Positions 1 through 7,826 of a DNA stretch of 64,000 nt are shown here, piece by piece. The position numbers and the translations under genes are program-made. The stretch spans positions 1 to 64,000 of the forward strand of contig NZ_KZ859506.1 of NCBI RefSeq assembly GCF_003382685.1, written 5' to 3'. Below the pieces are notes generated by a model. It did no database searches, was not told the origin of the DNA, and was given only the letters and a program-made list of their open reading frames with translations. This DNA is from Halorussus litoreus. Its GTDB lineage: Archaea; Halobacteriota; Halobacteria; Halobacteriales; Haladaptataceae. How positions within the stretch are numbered: the stretch's first letter is position 1; each line of letters starts with the position of its first letter.

Positions 1-154
1 GCGCGAGCGTCGACGCTCGCGCTCGCAGCCGACCTCTCTACGTCCGGACAGATGAGACACGTCGACTACTCCGGTTCGGAGACGACCTGTGCGAAGGACA
101 ACTATCATGTTCCCGGTGACACGATAGTCGAACGTGCAACTTCGCCGCCCTGAG
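1..154. other. left edge, no gene assigned
   Basis: The first 154 bases have no convincing gene. Frame 1 on the plus strand stays open from base 1 to a stop at 151-153, so the tail of a gene starting left of the window is possible, but the translation resembles nothing I know. Minus-strand frames here are shadows of the next gene. Confidence 0.3.
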
Positions 155-922
155 ATGCGTCCCTTCTCCCTCTCGCTCGGCGGTCTCGTCGGTCTCGCCG
201 GGTTCCTCACCACGCCCCGCCCGTGGCCGACAGAGCCTGCACTCAGTCTCGCGGTCGGCACGTTCGTCGTCGTGCTCGCGTGGGCCGCCGTCGAACAGGT
301 CCCGGACGCGCTCGACCGTGCGGTCGAGGCGCGCGCCCACTGGCTCGTCGGTGGTTTCGGTGTCCTCCCAGCCGTGGCCGTCCTCGCCCCCGTCCTCGGT
401 GGACGCACGCCCGACGAGGCGACGGCGATCCGGGCACTCGTCTTCGCGGCCGCGGCGGTGATCACGGTCGTCGCCGGAACCGCCCACTACGGTGCACTTC
501 TGCTACGACGCGAGCAGATCGACGCGAGAATCACTGCCGTCGAATCCCGGTGGCGCATGGTCGTGCTCAGGGTTGCCGCGAGTATCGCGCCGCTGTACGT
601 GCTCTCGCTGGCGGTCGGCGACGTCTTCTCCACGGGGTCGGCCGTCGGAAGCCTCCTCGGAATACTGATCGGGACCGCGCTCACCGGCACCGACGAGTAC
701 GAACTCGTCGCCCTCGACGACCACCTCCTGTTTCGTCAGGGCGACAGCCGGGGAGCGGCCGCCGTTCCGTGGCGGCGACTCCGAAGCGTGACCGTCGACG
801 GCGACACCCTTCGGGTGGTTCGCGGGCTCCCGTATCCGACCGTCTACGTGGCCGACCTCTCCGGGGTCGAGGACCGGCAGGCCGTCCTCGAAGCCTTCCG
901 GTCGTACCCGGCCCTCCACTGA
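155..922 (+). CDS. multi-pass membrane protein with C-terminal PH-like region
   Basis: A 255-residue protein. Hydrophobic stretches near residues 3-20, 32-50, 62-80, 95-117, 140-158 and 164-178 suggest five or six membrane spans. The last 75 residues are polar and beta-rich, with a pattern like bacterial PH domains that follow membrane segments (inference from the alternation of short strands; no catalytic motif seen). I chose the ATG at 155 over an in-frame GTG at 134 because the protein then begins MRPFSLSL, directly before the first span. It is a single gene 83 bases before the radical SAM gene, which has its own promoter. Function unknown. Confidence 0.7.
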   Translation: MRPFSLSLGGLVGLAGFLTTPRPWPTEPALSLAVGTFVVVLAWAAVEQVPDALDRAVEARAHWLVGGFGVLPAVAVLAPVLGGRTPDEATAIRALVFAAAAVITVVAGTAHYGALLLRREQIDARITAVESRWRMVVLRVAASIAPLYVLSLAVGDVFSTGSAVGSLLGILIGTALTGTDEYELVALDDHLLFRQGDSRGAAAVPWRRLRSVTVDGDTLRVVRGLPYPTVYVADLSGVEDRQAVLEAFRSYPALH

Positions 923-976
923 CGCGTGGGGCTCTCGCGACTCGTCGGCGTTCCCGGAGCCAGCGTGTAGTCATCG

Positions 977-982
977 TTTTAC
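977..982 (+). promoter_or_regulatory. TATA element for the radical SAM gene
   Basis: TTTTAC is centred about 27 bases before the ATG at 1006. That is the spacing expected for an archaeal TATA box on a leaderless transcript. Confidence 0.5.
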
Positions 983-1005
983 CCGTCGAACCGCAATCGT
1001 TTCGT

Positions 1006-2733
1006 ATGATCGACTTCGCGGACCTCGACGTCACCCTCGTGGACGGGTACGTCGACGAACCGGCCCACTTCGGCGTCCCGCCGTACATCTCGACGTATCC
1101 GCGGTACACCGCCGGGGCCATCGTGGATGCGGGCGTCCCGCGCGAGAACGTGACCTACCACACCATCGACGAACTCCGCGAGGACACCCACAAGTGGCGC
1201 GACGTCGAGGCGGCCGACCTGCTGGTGTACCTCGGCGGGATGACCGTCCCCGGCAAGTACGTCGGTGGAACCCCCGCCGAACCCGACGAGGTGCGAAAGT
1301 TGGCGTGGACCGCCGACGGGACGAGCCTGATGGGCGGGCCGGTGAAGTTCGGCGTCGGCGACGAGAACGCCGGTGGCACCGAGACCGAGCGCGACGACCT
1401 CGACTTCGACTTCGTGGCGAAGGGCGACGTGGAGGCCGCGGCGTTCGACCTGGTCGAGAGCGGGCTGGAAGGGTTCGACGACCGGATGCGGGACAACGAG
1501 GAGATCGACCGCTGGGCCGCGAGCGGCGCGTTCGTGGTCGAGCAACACCCCAACCATCCCGACTACCTCATCGCCGAGATGGAGACCTCGCGGGGCTGTC
1601 CCTACCGCTGTTCGTTCTGCACGGAACCGCTGTACGGCAACCCATCCTTCCGCCGTCCCGAGTCGGTCGTCGGCGAGGTCGAGACCCTTTCGGATCGCGG
1701 CGTCCGGCACTTCCGACTGGGGCGACAGGCCGACATCCTCGCGTACGGCGGCGACGGCGAAAAGCCGAACCCCGACGCACTGCGCGACCTGTACGGCGGC
1801 ATCCGCGAGGTCGCGCCCGACCTCGAGACGCTCCACCTCGACAACATGAACCCCATCACGGTCGTGGAGTGGCCCGACCTCGCGCGCGAGGGCATCCGGG
1901 TCATCGCCGAGCACAACACGCCCGGCGACACCGCGGCGTTCGGCCTCGAATCGGCCGACCCGCTCGTGCAGGAGGAGAACAACCTCAACGTCACCGCCGA
2001 GGAGTGCTTCGAGGCCGTGAAGATCGTCAACGAGGAGGCCGGCTGGCGACCGGGCGAGGGCCCCGGGGAGGCCCCCACGCATGGCGATTCTGCTGCCAAT
2101 CGCCTTCCCAAACTCCTGCCGGGAATCAACCTGCTCCACGGGCTGAAAGGCGAGCGTGAGGAGACGTTCGAGCACAACGAGGCGTTCCTCGAACGGGTGT
2201 ACGACGCGGGGCTGATGCTCCGGCGCGTGAACATCCGACAGGTCATGGCGTTCGACGGCACCGAGATGAGCGACGTGGGTGCGGACATCGCCGACGACCA
2301 CAAGCGCCTGTTCAAGCAGTACAAGACCAGAGTCCGCGAGAATATCGACAACCCGATGCTCCAGCGGCTCGCCCCGCCGGGGACGGTCCTACCGGACGTT
2401 CACCTCGAATACCATCAGGACGGGAAGACCTTCGGTCGCCAACTCGGCACCTACCCGCTGCTCGTGGGGATTCCGGGGGAGCGCGAACTCGGCCGGACCG
2501 CCGACGTGGCGGTTGTCGACCACGGCTACCGGTCGGTGACCGGAGTGCCGTACCCGCTCGACGTGAACAGCGCTTCGATGGACGAACTCACCGCGATTCC
2601 GGGGCTCGGCAAGCAGCGCGCGGGCAACGTGGTCGTCGACCGGCCGTACGACTCGCCGGCCGAACTCGCCGATACCGTCGACGTGGACCTCACCGCGTTC
2701 ACGACCGCTGAGACGCCCGAGGGCGCGGACTGA
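1006..2733 (+). CDS. radical SAM protein with C-terminal helix-hairpin-helix (COG1031-like)
   Basis: 575 residues. The N-terminal 150 residues resemble the cobalamin-binding-like fold common in B12-type radical SAM enzymes (inference). The iron-sulfur motif CxxxCxxC is at C198, C202 and C205, within SRGCPYRCSFC, and would bind the 4Fe-4S cluster that cleaves S-adenosylmethionine. A helix-hairpin-helix follows at about 520-560 (VNSASMDELTAIPGLGKQRA). This order matches archaeal COG1031 Fe-S oxidoreductases, whose substrate I do not know; the HhH suggests nucleic acid contact. The start at 1006 is supported by a TATA element 27 bases upstream. The open frame extends far to the left, but that part is a shadow of the preceding gene. 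Confidence 0.88.
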   Translation: MIDFADLDVTLVDGYVDEPAHFGVPPYISTYPRYTAGAIVDAGVPRENVTYHTIDELREDTHKWRDVEAADLLVYLGGMTVPGKYVGGTPAEPDEVRKLAWTADGTSLMGGPVKFGVGDENAGGTETERDDLDFDFVAKGDVEAAAFDLVESGLEGFDDRMRDNEEIDRWAASGAFVVEQHPNHPDYLIAEMETSRGCPYRCSFCTEPLYGNPSFRRPESVVGEVETLSDRGVRHFRLGRQADILAYGGDGEKPNPDALRDLYGGIREVAPDLETLHLDNMNPITVVEWPDLAREGIRVIAEHNTPGDTAAFGLESADPLVQEENNLNVTAEECFEAVKIVNEEAGWRPGEGPGEAPTHGDSAANRLPKLLPGINLLHGLKGEREETFEHNEAFLERVYDAGLMLRRVNIRQVMAFDGTEMSDVGADIADDHKRLFKQYKTRVRENIDNPMLQRLAPPGTVLPDVHLEYHQDGKTFGRQLGTYPLLVGIPGERELGRTADVAVVDHGYRSVTGVPYPLDVNSASMDELTAIPGLGKQRAGNVVVDRPYDSPAELADTVDVDLTAFTTAETPEGAD

Positions 2734-2891
2734 GCTAACCGATTTACCGCCTGCAGGGAGCCGCAGGCTCCCGCACCGGCACCTGTACCGCGAGCGAGGG
2801 AGCAACGCGACCGAGCGAGCGGCCCGAGGAACCCTCGAAGGCTCGCGCCGACGGCGCGAGCCTGAGGGGGTGACGAAGGGTTTTGGTCGAG

Positions 2892-2949
2892 CTTTTGCCA
2901 GCGAGTGAGGCGGACGCCTGCGGCGTCCGCCGAACGAGCGCAGCAAAAG
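2892..2949. repeat. intergenic inverted repeat
   Basis: A two-level inverted repeat in the 273-base gap before the TRAM gene. The outer arms are CTTTTGC (2892-2898) and GCAAAAG (2943-2949). The inner arms are GGCGGACGCC (2909-2918) and GGCGTCCGCC (2922-2931), with a 3-base TGC loop. It could end the radical SAM transcript or be a degenerate palindromic repeat. The gap before it (2734-2891) shows only imperfect GC-rich repeats. Confidence 0.6.
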
Positions 2950-3006
2950 GTCGTGGGTAAAATTCTTTACGGCCTGACCACTTGTGTCGAACGGAGGCGT
3001 ATAACC

Positions 3007-3429
3007 TTGGAGATCTCTGACAAACTCCTGTGTCTGTTCAGTGCGGACGTGACTATCGAGGACGACCAGTACGTCGTGGAGGTACCGCGCCGAGAGATAG
3101 ACACCGGGTCGGTCGAACCCGGTGAGACCTACCGCGTCGCGCTCATCGCCGACGACTCCGACGAATCGACGTCCGAGTCGTCGACCAAGAGCAAGTCCAC
3201 CAGCGGCGGTGGCGGCGCGTCGTCGGAACCGCAACCCCCCGTCGAGGAGGGCGAGATCCGCTACGTCGAGGTCGAGGACATCGGCAAGCAGGGCGACGGC
3301 ATCGCCCGCGTCGAGCGCGGCTACGTCATCATCGTGCCCGACGCCGAGATCGGCGAGCGTGTGAAGGTCGAAATCACGGAAGTCAAGTCCAACTTCGCGG
3401 TCGGCGAGATCATCGAAGAGGACTTCTAG
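3007..3429 (+). CDS. TRAM domain protein
   Basis: 140 residues from a TTG start. The C-terminal 65 residues form a TRAM domain (IRYVEVEDIGKQGDGIARV, then VIIVPDAEIGERVKVEI), a small beta-barrel that binds RNA and in archaea has been linked to RNA chaperone activity. The N-terminal 45 residues (from LEISDKLLCLFSADV) are the conserved leader of haloarchaeal TRAM proteins. A Ser/Gly/Pro linker (about 49-76) joins the two. No ATG lies in frame between 2905 and the conserved region, and homologues as I know them begin MEISDKL, so TTG at 3007 is my choice. The longer reading from 2905 runs through the upstream hairpin. Confidence 0.82.
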   Translation: MEISDKLLCLFSADVTIEDDQYVVEVPRREIDTGSVEPGETYRVALIADDSDESTSESSTKSKSTSGGGGASSEPQPPVEEGEIRYVEVEDIGKQGDGIARVERGYVIIVPDAEIGERVKVEITEVKSNFAVGEIIEEDF

Positions 3430-3676
3430 AACGACGCTACGACCTTTTGCTGTCTTGGCGAACGAAGTGAGCCAAGGCTCGGAAGACGCGGTCTGTCTTC
3501 CGGTGCGCTCGGTCGGCGAGCGACTTCGTCGCTTGTCTCTCTCCCGCAGACTTCGTCATCTCCTCACGAGCGCCGCGAGCGGGACAGGTGCTGGGGCGCG
3601 AGCCTACGGCTCCCTGCTGGCGATGGGTCGACAGGAGCGCGAGCTACGAGAACTGTCACACCAGCTCGCCTCGCGG
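3430..3676. other. convergent intergenic region
   Basis: The gap between the ends of the TRAM and cysteine-cluster genes. It starts with a T-rich run (CCTTTTGCTGTCTT) that could terminate transcription, then imperfect GC-rich inverted repeats. No gene is seen. Confidence 0.4.
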
Positions 3677-4396
3677 CTATTCGCGCTCGTACCGCGTCCC
3701 GTCGGGCCGCTTCGCGCCCTCGGAATCGTGGACCACCACGCCCTCGTCGGGGTCGGCGGGCTCGTACTCGTCGCGGACCGCGATGGCCTCCGTCAGCTCC
3801 CGGACTGCGCGCTCCTTGAGCGCCCCTGCGAGCTCCTCGGCGTGCTCGCTGTCGATGTCTCGACCCAGCCCCTCGCACTCGTGGGCGCGGACCATCCCGG
3901 ACTCGTCTACTGCTTCGCCCATCGGCTGGCTGGTGCCGCCGAGCGCGACCGAGAAGGGGTACGTCTCGCAGATGAGCGGTCGATCCCCGTGAACCGAGCA
4001 CGAACCAGTGCCGTCGGCTCCGACGGCTTCGCCGTCTCCGTGAGGCGACTCCGTCGCCTCTCCCTCCTCGTAGAAGGTACAGTCACCGCACGCGTCGGTC
4101 TGGAGCGCCCACTCGAAGGTTTCGCCAGTCACGTTGGAACTGTCGGCGTCTTCATTGCTATCGCTGTCGAGGCCGTACGGCATCGGGCGAGCTATATCGC
4201 GCCAGTCATAGTCTGTCGCGTCCTGCAAGTCCCGTACTTCGTCGGGGAAGACGGTCGCGGTGTGGGGCTCGTCGGCCTCGCTTTTGCAGCAGGCTCCGCA
4301 TCGGGTACACTCGAAGCCGATGGATTCGATGGCGTCGGCGAGGTCGCTCACGTCGAGATCGCGAGCGCGCTCCAGTTCGGCTTCGAGACTCTGCAC
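3677..4396 (-). CDS. YkgJ-family cysteine cluster protein
   Basis: 239 residues. The N-terminal motif CTRCGACC (C30, C33, C36, C37), later cysteines in ACGDCTFY, and the CSVHGDRPLICETYPF segment are the signature of the YkgJ / UPF0153 family, predicted to bind zinc or an iron-sulfur cluster. The biochemical role is unknown. The middle (about 80-130) is a lineage-specific acidic insert. The gene is single; structured element A (4523-4653) lies just upstream. Confidence 0.82.
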   Translation of the reverse strand: MQSLEAELERARDLDVSDLADAIESIGFECTRCGACCKSEADEPHTATVFPDEVRDLQDATDYDWRDIARPMPYGLDSDSNEDADSSNVTGETFEWALQTDACGDCTFYEEGEATESPHGDGEAVGADGTGSCSVHGDRPLICETYPFSVALGGTSQPMGEAVDESGMVRAHECEGLGRDIDSEHAEELAGALKERAVRELTEAIAVRDEYEPADPDEGVVVHDSEGAKRPDGTRYERE

Positions 4397-4522
4397 GTCT
4401 ACTGGTTAGTCCTCGCGGGCAAAAGGATGTTTATCACGTCGATGGAGTTCGTCGTTCGGTTCGTGGACTCGGTGTGGTCGTTCCAGTAGCGGTGAGGGGA
4501 TACCGTAGACCACGTTCGGTTA

Positions 4523-4653
4523 GAAAGCCCCCGCGCGGTCGCGGTCGCTCAGCGGGATATTCGGCGCGCTCTCCGCACCGCCCGCGCGCCGAATAGTGGC
4601 CGCGCTGAGGCGACTGAAGTGAACGCGAGCGCGCGGCCCCTTTCAGTCCCACC
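4523..4653 (+). repeat. structured interspersed element, copy A
   Basis: A 131 bp element shared with 27425-27550 (reversed) and 49565-49687. It opens GAAAGCCCCCG and closes CCCTTTCAGTCCCACC, so GAAAG can pair with CTTTC. The inner left arm GGTCGCTCAGCG pairs with the right arm CGCTGAGGCGAC through a one-base bulge. Between them, TTCGGCGCGC and GCGCGCCGAA form a terminal hairpin flanked by ATAT and ATAG. A single minisatellite unit follows at 4657-4674. It lies between two minus-strand genes. Confidence 0.8.
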
Positions 4654-4689
4654 CGATGAATGGTTCACCGGGCGGAACTCCGTAGAACG

Positions 4690-4930
4690 AGCCACCGAGC
4701 GCGAGCCTCAGACCTCCCCAGCCTCCTGCGGTCCTCACTCCGCTTCGCTCCGTTGCGGTCCTCGTCCACCGGAGGACAAACCGCGTCCTCCGAGCCTACG
4801 CTCGTTCCACTCGCGCAGACCTCGCGCGTTTTGGCGCGGCGCACGAGAGCGCCGTGGGAGCTATGCTCCCACGAGCCTCGGCTCGCGACGCTCGCCGAGA
4901 CGCCGCGCTGCGTGCGCCGGGTAGTTGGTC
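4690..4930 (-). repeat. family-2 repeat fragment (R6)
   Basis: Contains the family-2 core CCTCCCCAGCCTCCTGCG at 4713-4730, followed by several GC-rich inverted repeats such as GGGAGC..GCTCCC near 4856-4872. The conserved tail seen in other copies is absent, so this is a partial or decayed member. It completes the 568-base gap between the cysteine-cluster and MBL genes; no coding gene is seen there. Confidence 0.5.
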
Positions 4931-4964
4931 GAACGGAGCGCGAGCGGTGGTCATTCGAGTTCGA

Positions 4965-5738
4965 CTACGCCTCTTCGGTCGGACGCACTCGCTCGCCGTC
5001 CCAGTCCACCTTGCTTTCGACTGCCAGTTTGTCGAGGTGCGCGGCGGCGGTTCGCCGCGCGAGGTCACGCACCCCCGAGAGATCCTTGTCGTATGCGGCG
5101 TCCAGCACCTCGTCCAGCGTCGTCGCGCCGGCGCGGACCGCCGCCAAAATCGTCGCCTCGCGATCGAGCCGATGGGCGAGCAGTCGCTCGATCTCGGCTC
5201 TCGGATTCTCGATGACAGGGCCGTGGCCCGGGTATAGCCGGTCCGGATTCCGGGCGTACAGCCGCCGGAGCGAGGTGAGGTAGGCCCGCACGTCGCCCTC
5301 GTCGTCGCCGACGACTACGCTACCCGACGACACTACGACGTCGCCGGTCAGCATCGCGCCATCTGCTGCGAGCGCGACGTGGTCCGGCGCGTGGCCGGGC
5401 GTCTCCATCACGTCGAGGCCGCCGATCTCGGTCCCGTCGCAGAACGTGCTGTCGGCCACGACACCGGTCGCGTCCTCGAACCGGTGCTCGCGGCCCGCCC
5501 GCGCCCAGACGGTCGCGTTACAAACCTCCGCGTAGTGGGCGAACGCGCCCACGTGGTCCGGATGCGCGTGGGTGACGAGGACGTGGCTCACGTCGCGGTT
5601 CTCGACGACCCGGTCGAGTTCGTCGGTCCGGGCAGCGGGGTCGACCAGTACCGCGTCCTCGCGGCCGACGACGTACGCGTTGGTCGACCCGACCGGGGCG
5701 AGCGTCTCGGTCGGGACCGCGACCTGTCGAATCTCCAT
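4965..5738 (-). CDS. MBL-fold metallohydrolase
   Basis: 257 residues from the second in-frame ATG (5738). The longer ATG at 5753 adds only MRPPT, and homologues normally start MEI. The metal-binding motif THAHPDH is at 56-62, with further ligands in ETPGHAPDH and LTGDVV and the late histidine in LYPGHGPV. The C-terminal 70 residues are helical, as in LACTB2-like / glyoxalase-II-like hydrolases. The likely reaction is hydrolysis of a thioester or phosphodiester; the substrate is unknown. Confidence 0.85.
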   Translation of the reverse strand: MEIRQVAVPTETLAPVGSTNAYVVGREDAVLVDPAARTDELDRVVENRDVSHVLVTHAHPDHVGAFAHYAEVCNATVWARAGREHRFEDATGVVADSTFCDGTEIGGLDVMETPGHAPDHVALAADGAMLTGDVVVSSGSVVVGDDEGDVRAYLTSLRRLYARNPDRLYPGHGPVIENPRAEIERLLAHRLDREATILAAVRAGATTLDEVLDAAYDKDLSGVRDLARRTAAAHLDKLAVESKVDWDGERVRPTEEA

Positions 5739-5820
5739 GGTCGGGGGACGCATTGCGAGGAAAAAACGTGGGCGGTTCGATTGTCGAAATTCGGAAGTCG
5801 AAATCCGGGGTTCGGAACGT

Positions 5821-6090
5821 TCAGCGGTTCAGGAAGTACACCTGCTTGCGGGCGTCCTTGAAGCTGTACCGCGACCCCACTAGCTCCTCGTCTTCGAGCC
5901 GGTTGAGGGCGTAGCGGACCGTGCGGTCGGGCAGCAGGGACTCCTCGGCGAGTTGTCCTTGCGAGAGCGGGGCCTCCATCTCGAGCACCTTCGCCACCAG
6001 CTTCGCGCTCGGGGGCAGTTCGCGCAGGTTCTCGCGGAAGTCTTCGGCCGACTGTTCGCTTACGGCGGTCTCGTCCGGGGTCGCACTCAT
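5821..6090 (-). CDS. winged helix-turn-helix regulator
   Basis: 89 residues. One winged HTH fills most of it (about 28-85): LSQGQLAEESLLPDRTVRYAL is the helix-turn-helix and LVGSRYSFKDARKQVYFL the wing, a MarR/TrmB-like pattern. There is no ligand domain. It is divergent from the PPOX oxidoreductase, and the palindrome at 6157-6181 lies between them. I infer that it binds there, but the sequence alone does not prove it. Confidence 0.8.
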   Translation of the reverse strand: MSATPDETAVSEQSAEDFRENLRELPPSAKLVAKVLEMEAPLSQGQLAEESLLPDRTVRYALNRLEDEELVGSRYSFKDARKQVYFLNR

Positions 6091-6156
6091 GTCTGGTCCA
6101 CGTTCGGAACCACGGGTAAACTTTGGCTATATTCACGTCTGTACACGCTAAACTCC

Positions 6157-6181
6157 TTAAGGGTGTATTAATATCCCTTAA
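6157..6181. promoter_or_regulatory. palindromic operator candidate
   Basis: TTAAGGG (6157-6163) and CCCTTAA (6175-6181) are perfect 7-base inverted arms around an 11-base A/T-rich centre containing TATTAATA. It sits between two divergent genes and overlaps the likely TATA region (TTAAATTTATT, 6178-6188) of the plus-strand gene. This is the architecture of an operator for the adjacent HTH protein. Confidence 0.6.
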
Positions 6182-6241
6182 ATTTATTCCGCGGCCGCCC
6201 TGGCGGCAAAAATTACGGCGGTCGCGCTCGACGCTTTCGGC

Positions 6242-6646
6242 ATGGAGTCGATTCCGGAGTCGTTCCACGACCTGTTCGAGCGCGAGACGTTCGCCAGTTT
6301 CGCCACGTTGATGGCCGACGGTACCCCGCAGGTGACCCCGGTCTGGATCGACCGCGACGAGTCGGGCCACGTGCTGGTCAACACCGCGCGGGGTCGCCTG
6401 AAAGAGCGCAACGTCGAGCGCGACTCGAAGGTCGGCCTCTGCGTGATGGACCCCGACGACCCCTACCGGTACGTCTCGGTCCGCGGCGAGGTCGTCGAGG
6501 TGACCGAGGACGGTGCGGTCGAGCAGATCGACGAACTCGCCCGCCGCTACATGGACGTCGAGGAGTATCCCAACCACGGCGAGGAGGGCGGCCCGCGAGT
6601 GATAATCCGCATCCGCCCCGACAGGGTGGTGACCAGCGGCGAATAG
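6242..6646 (+). CDS. PPOX-class (F420-dependent type) oxidoreductase
   Basis: 134 residues with the split beta-barrel of the pyridoxamine-5'-phosphate-oxidase superfamily: an ATLMADGTPQVTPVWID strand pair, the VNTARGRLKERNVERD region that typically binds flavin or F420 phosphate, and a YVSVRGEVVEV strand. Length and motifs fit the small F420-dependent subgroup (TIGR03618-like), which reduces small organic molecules; the substrate is unknown. It is divergent from the HTH gene, so regulation through the palindrome at 6157-6181 is plausible. Confidence 0.85.
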   Translation: MESIPESFHDLFERETFASFATLMADGTPQVTPVWIDRDESGHVLVNTARGRLKERNVERDSKVGLCVMDPDDPYRYVSVRGEVVEVTEDGAVEQIDELARRYMDVEEYPNHGEEGGPRVIIRIRPDRVVTSGE

Positions 6647-6692
6647 ATGCCGCTACTGCCGAGCGGGTGTCCCTGTTGGCGAGTGGGTTTCG

Positions 6693-6854
6693 CTACTGCC
6701 GATCTCGATCCGTCTTCGGTCGCTCGCCGTGACGGTCGTACCGCCCGAGCGTCCGCTTGCAGTCCGGACAGTGGACGATCACGAATCGCTCTCGCTCGTG
6801 GCGCACGAGTTCGTCGGCGTCGAGGTCGCGTCCGCAGCCCTTGCAGGTAGTCAC
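6693..6854 (-). CDS. small zinc-ribbon protein
   Basis: 53 residues from a GTG start. Two cysteine pairs, CKGC (4-7) and CPDC (about 30-33), form a compact zinc ribbon of the kind found in haloarchaeal micro-proteins. The spacer DLDADELVRHERERF is acidic and helical, and the tail is basic. No function can be assigned. It is tail-to-tail with the PPOX gene and head-to-head with the methyltransferase. The frame stays open upstream into antisense of the methyltransferase, so the start is inferred from where the zinc-ribbon pattern begins. Confidence 0.6.
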   Translation of the reverse strand: MTTCKGCGRDLDADELVRHERERFVIVHCPDCKRTLGRYDRHGERPKTDRDRQ

Positions 6855-6990
6855 GACTGGTCCAGACCGGGTTACGGGCCGGACCAGCAAAGTCCTTGCC
6901 ACCGTCGAAATCACTCCGAACCGAGGCCCTGCGACGAGTCGGTTCCAGTACCGTTTTAGTCCCCCGGTGGCCAACGTACTGACGAGAAGC

Positions 6991-7698
6991 GTGAAAGGAG
7001 CGGAGTGGTACCAGACCGACGAGGTCGCCGAGGAGTACGAGGAGAAGCGGTTCTCTCGCGGCGGACGGCTCATCGACCGGCGCGAGAAGCGGGCGGTCCT
7101 CGACGCCGTCGGCCCGCTGGAAGACAAGAACGTGCTGGAGATCGCCTGCGGCACCGGCAGGTTCACCGTGATGCTCGCCGAGCGCGGGGCCGACATCGTC
7201 GGGCTCGACATCTCTGCCGCGATGCTCCAGCAGGGCCGCCAGAAGGCCCGCCAAGCGGGCGTCGCCGACCACCTCGAGTTCATGCGCGGCGACGCCGGAC
7301 GGCTCCCGTTTCCGGACGACCACTTCGACACCGTGTTCGCGATGCGATTCTTCCACCTCGCGGACACGCCCGCGACCTTTCTTTCGGAGATGCGTCGGGT
7401 GGCCAAAGAACAGGTGTTCTTCGACACGTTCAACGCCCGGAGCACCCGGAGCGTCTACAACTGGCTGCTCCCGATGGGCTCGCATCTGTACACGCGGTCG
7501 GACGTCGACAAACTTCTCAACGAGGCCGACCTCGAACTGGTCGACGGTGACCACGACTGGATCCTCCCGTACGGGTTCTACCGGAAGATTCCGGGCGCGA
7601 TCGCCGACCCGATCCGGTCGGTCGACACCGCCATCGGCGACTCGCCAGTCGGCGACTACGCCGCATCGGTGTCCTACTGGAACGCTCGCGTGGACTGA
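6991..7698 (+). CDS. class I SAM-dependent methyltransferase
   Basis: 235 residues from a GTG start (VKGAEWYQTDEV); haloarchaeal homologues usually begin MKGAEWYQ. Motif I is VLEIACGTGRF, followed by the acidic strand end VGLDIS and the post-motif DAGRLPFPDDHFDTVFAM, all typical of UbiE/Methyltransf_11 enzymes acting on small molecules. The C-terminal 90 residues are hydrophobic and aromatic, which suggests a lipid-like or quinone-like acceptor (inference). An upstream in-frame GTG at 6967 is possible but less conserved. Confidence 0.85.
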   Translation: MKGAEWYQTDEVAEEYEEKRFSRGGRLIDRREKRAVLDAVGPLEDKNVLEIACGTGRFTVMLAERGADIVGLDISAAMLQQGRQKARQAGVADHLEFMRGDAGRLPFPDDHFDTVFAMRFFHLADTPATFLSEMRRVAKEQVFFDTFNARSTRSVYNWLLPMGSHLYTRSDVDKLLNEADLELVDGDHDWILPYGFYRKIPGAIADPIRSVDTAIGDSPVGDYAASVSYWNARVD

Positions 7699-7795
7699 CC
7701 CGCCAGTTTGCGGGGGTGATGAGTCGCAAGTTACGCGGAGCGGAATGTGCCGCAGGTCGCGTGAACAGATGGCTCACGAACGGAGGGCCGAACCG

Positions 7796-7804
7796 TTTTT
7801 AAGG
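7796..7804 (+). promoter_or_regulatory. TATA element for the glycosyltransferase
   Basis: TTTTTAAGG is centred about 27 bases before the ATG at 7827, which fits a leaderless transcript. Confidence 0.55.
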
Positions 7805-7826
7805 CTCGGACGGGAGAGTCGGGGAT

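Noticed and set aside
223-1005. N-terminal extension of the radical SAM frame
   Set aside because: It is an Arg/Pro-rich shadow of the membrane protein gene on the same strand in another frame; the real start at 1006 has a TATA box.
979-2301. Long minus-strand frame opposite the radical SAM gene
   Set aside because: Antisense shadow caused by high G+C: composition is Val/Gly/Asp/His-rich and matches no family, whereas the plus strand holds all motifs.
4460-4960. Several plus- and minus-strand frames of 60-200 codons
   Set aside because: They run through the structured element and GC-rich inverted repeats, are Arg/Ser/Pro-rich, and show no family pattern.
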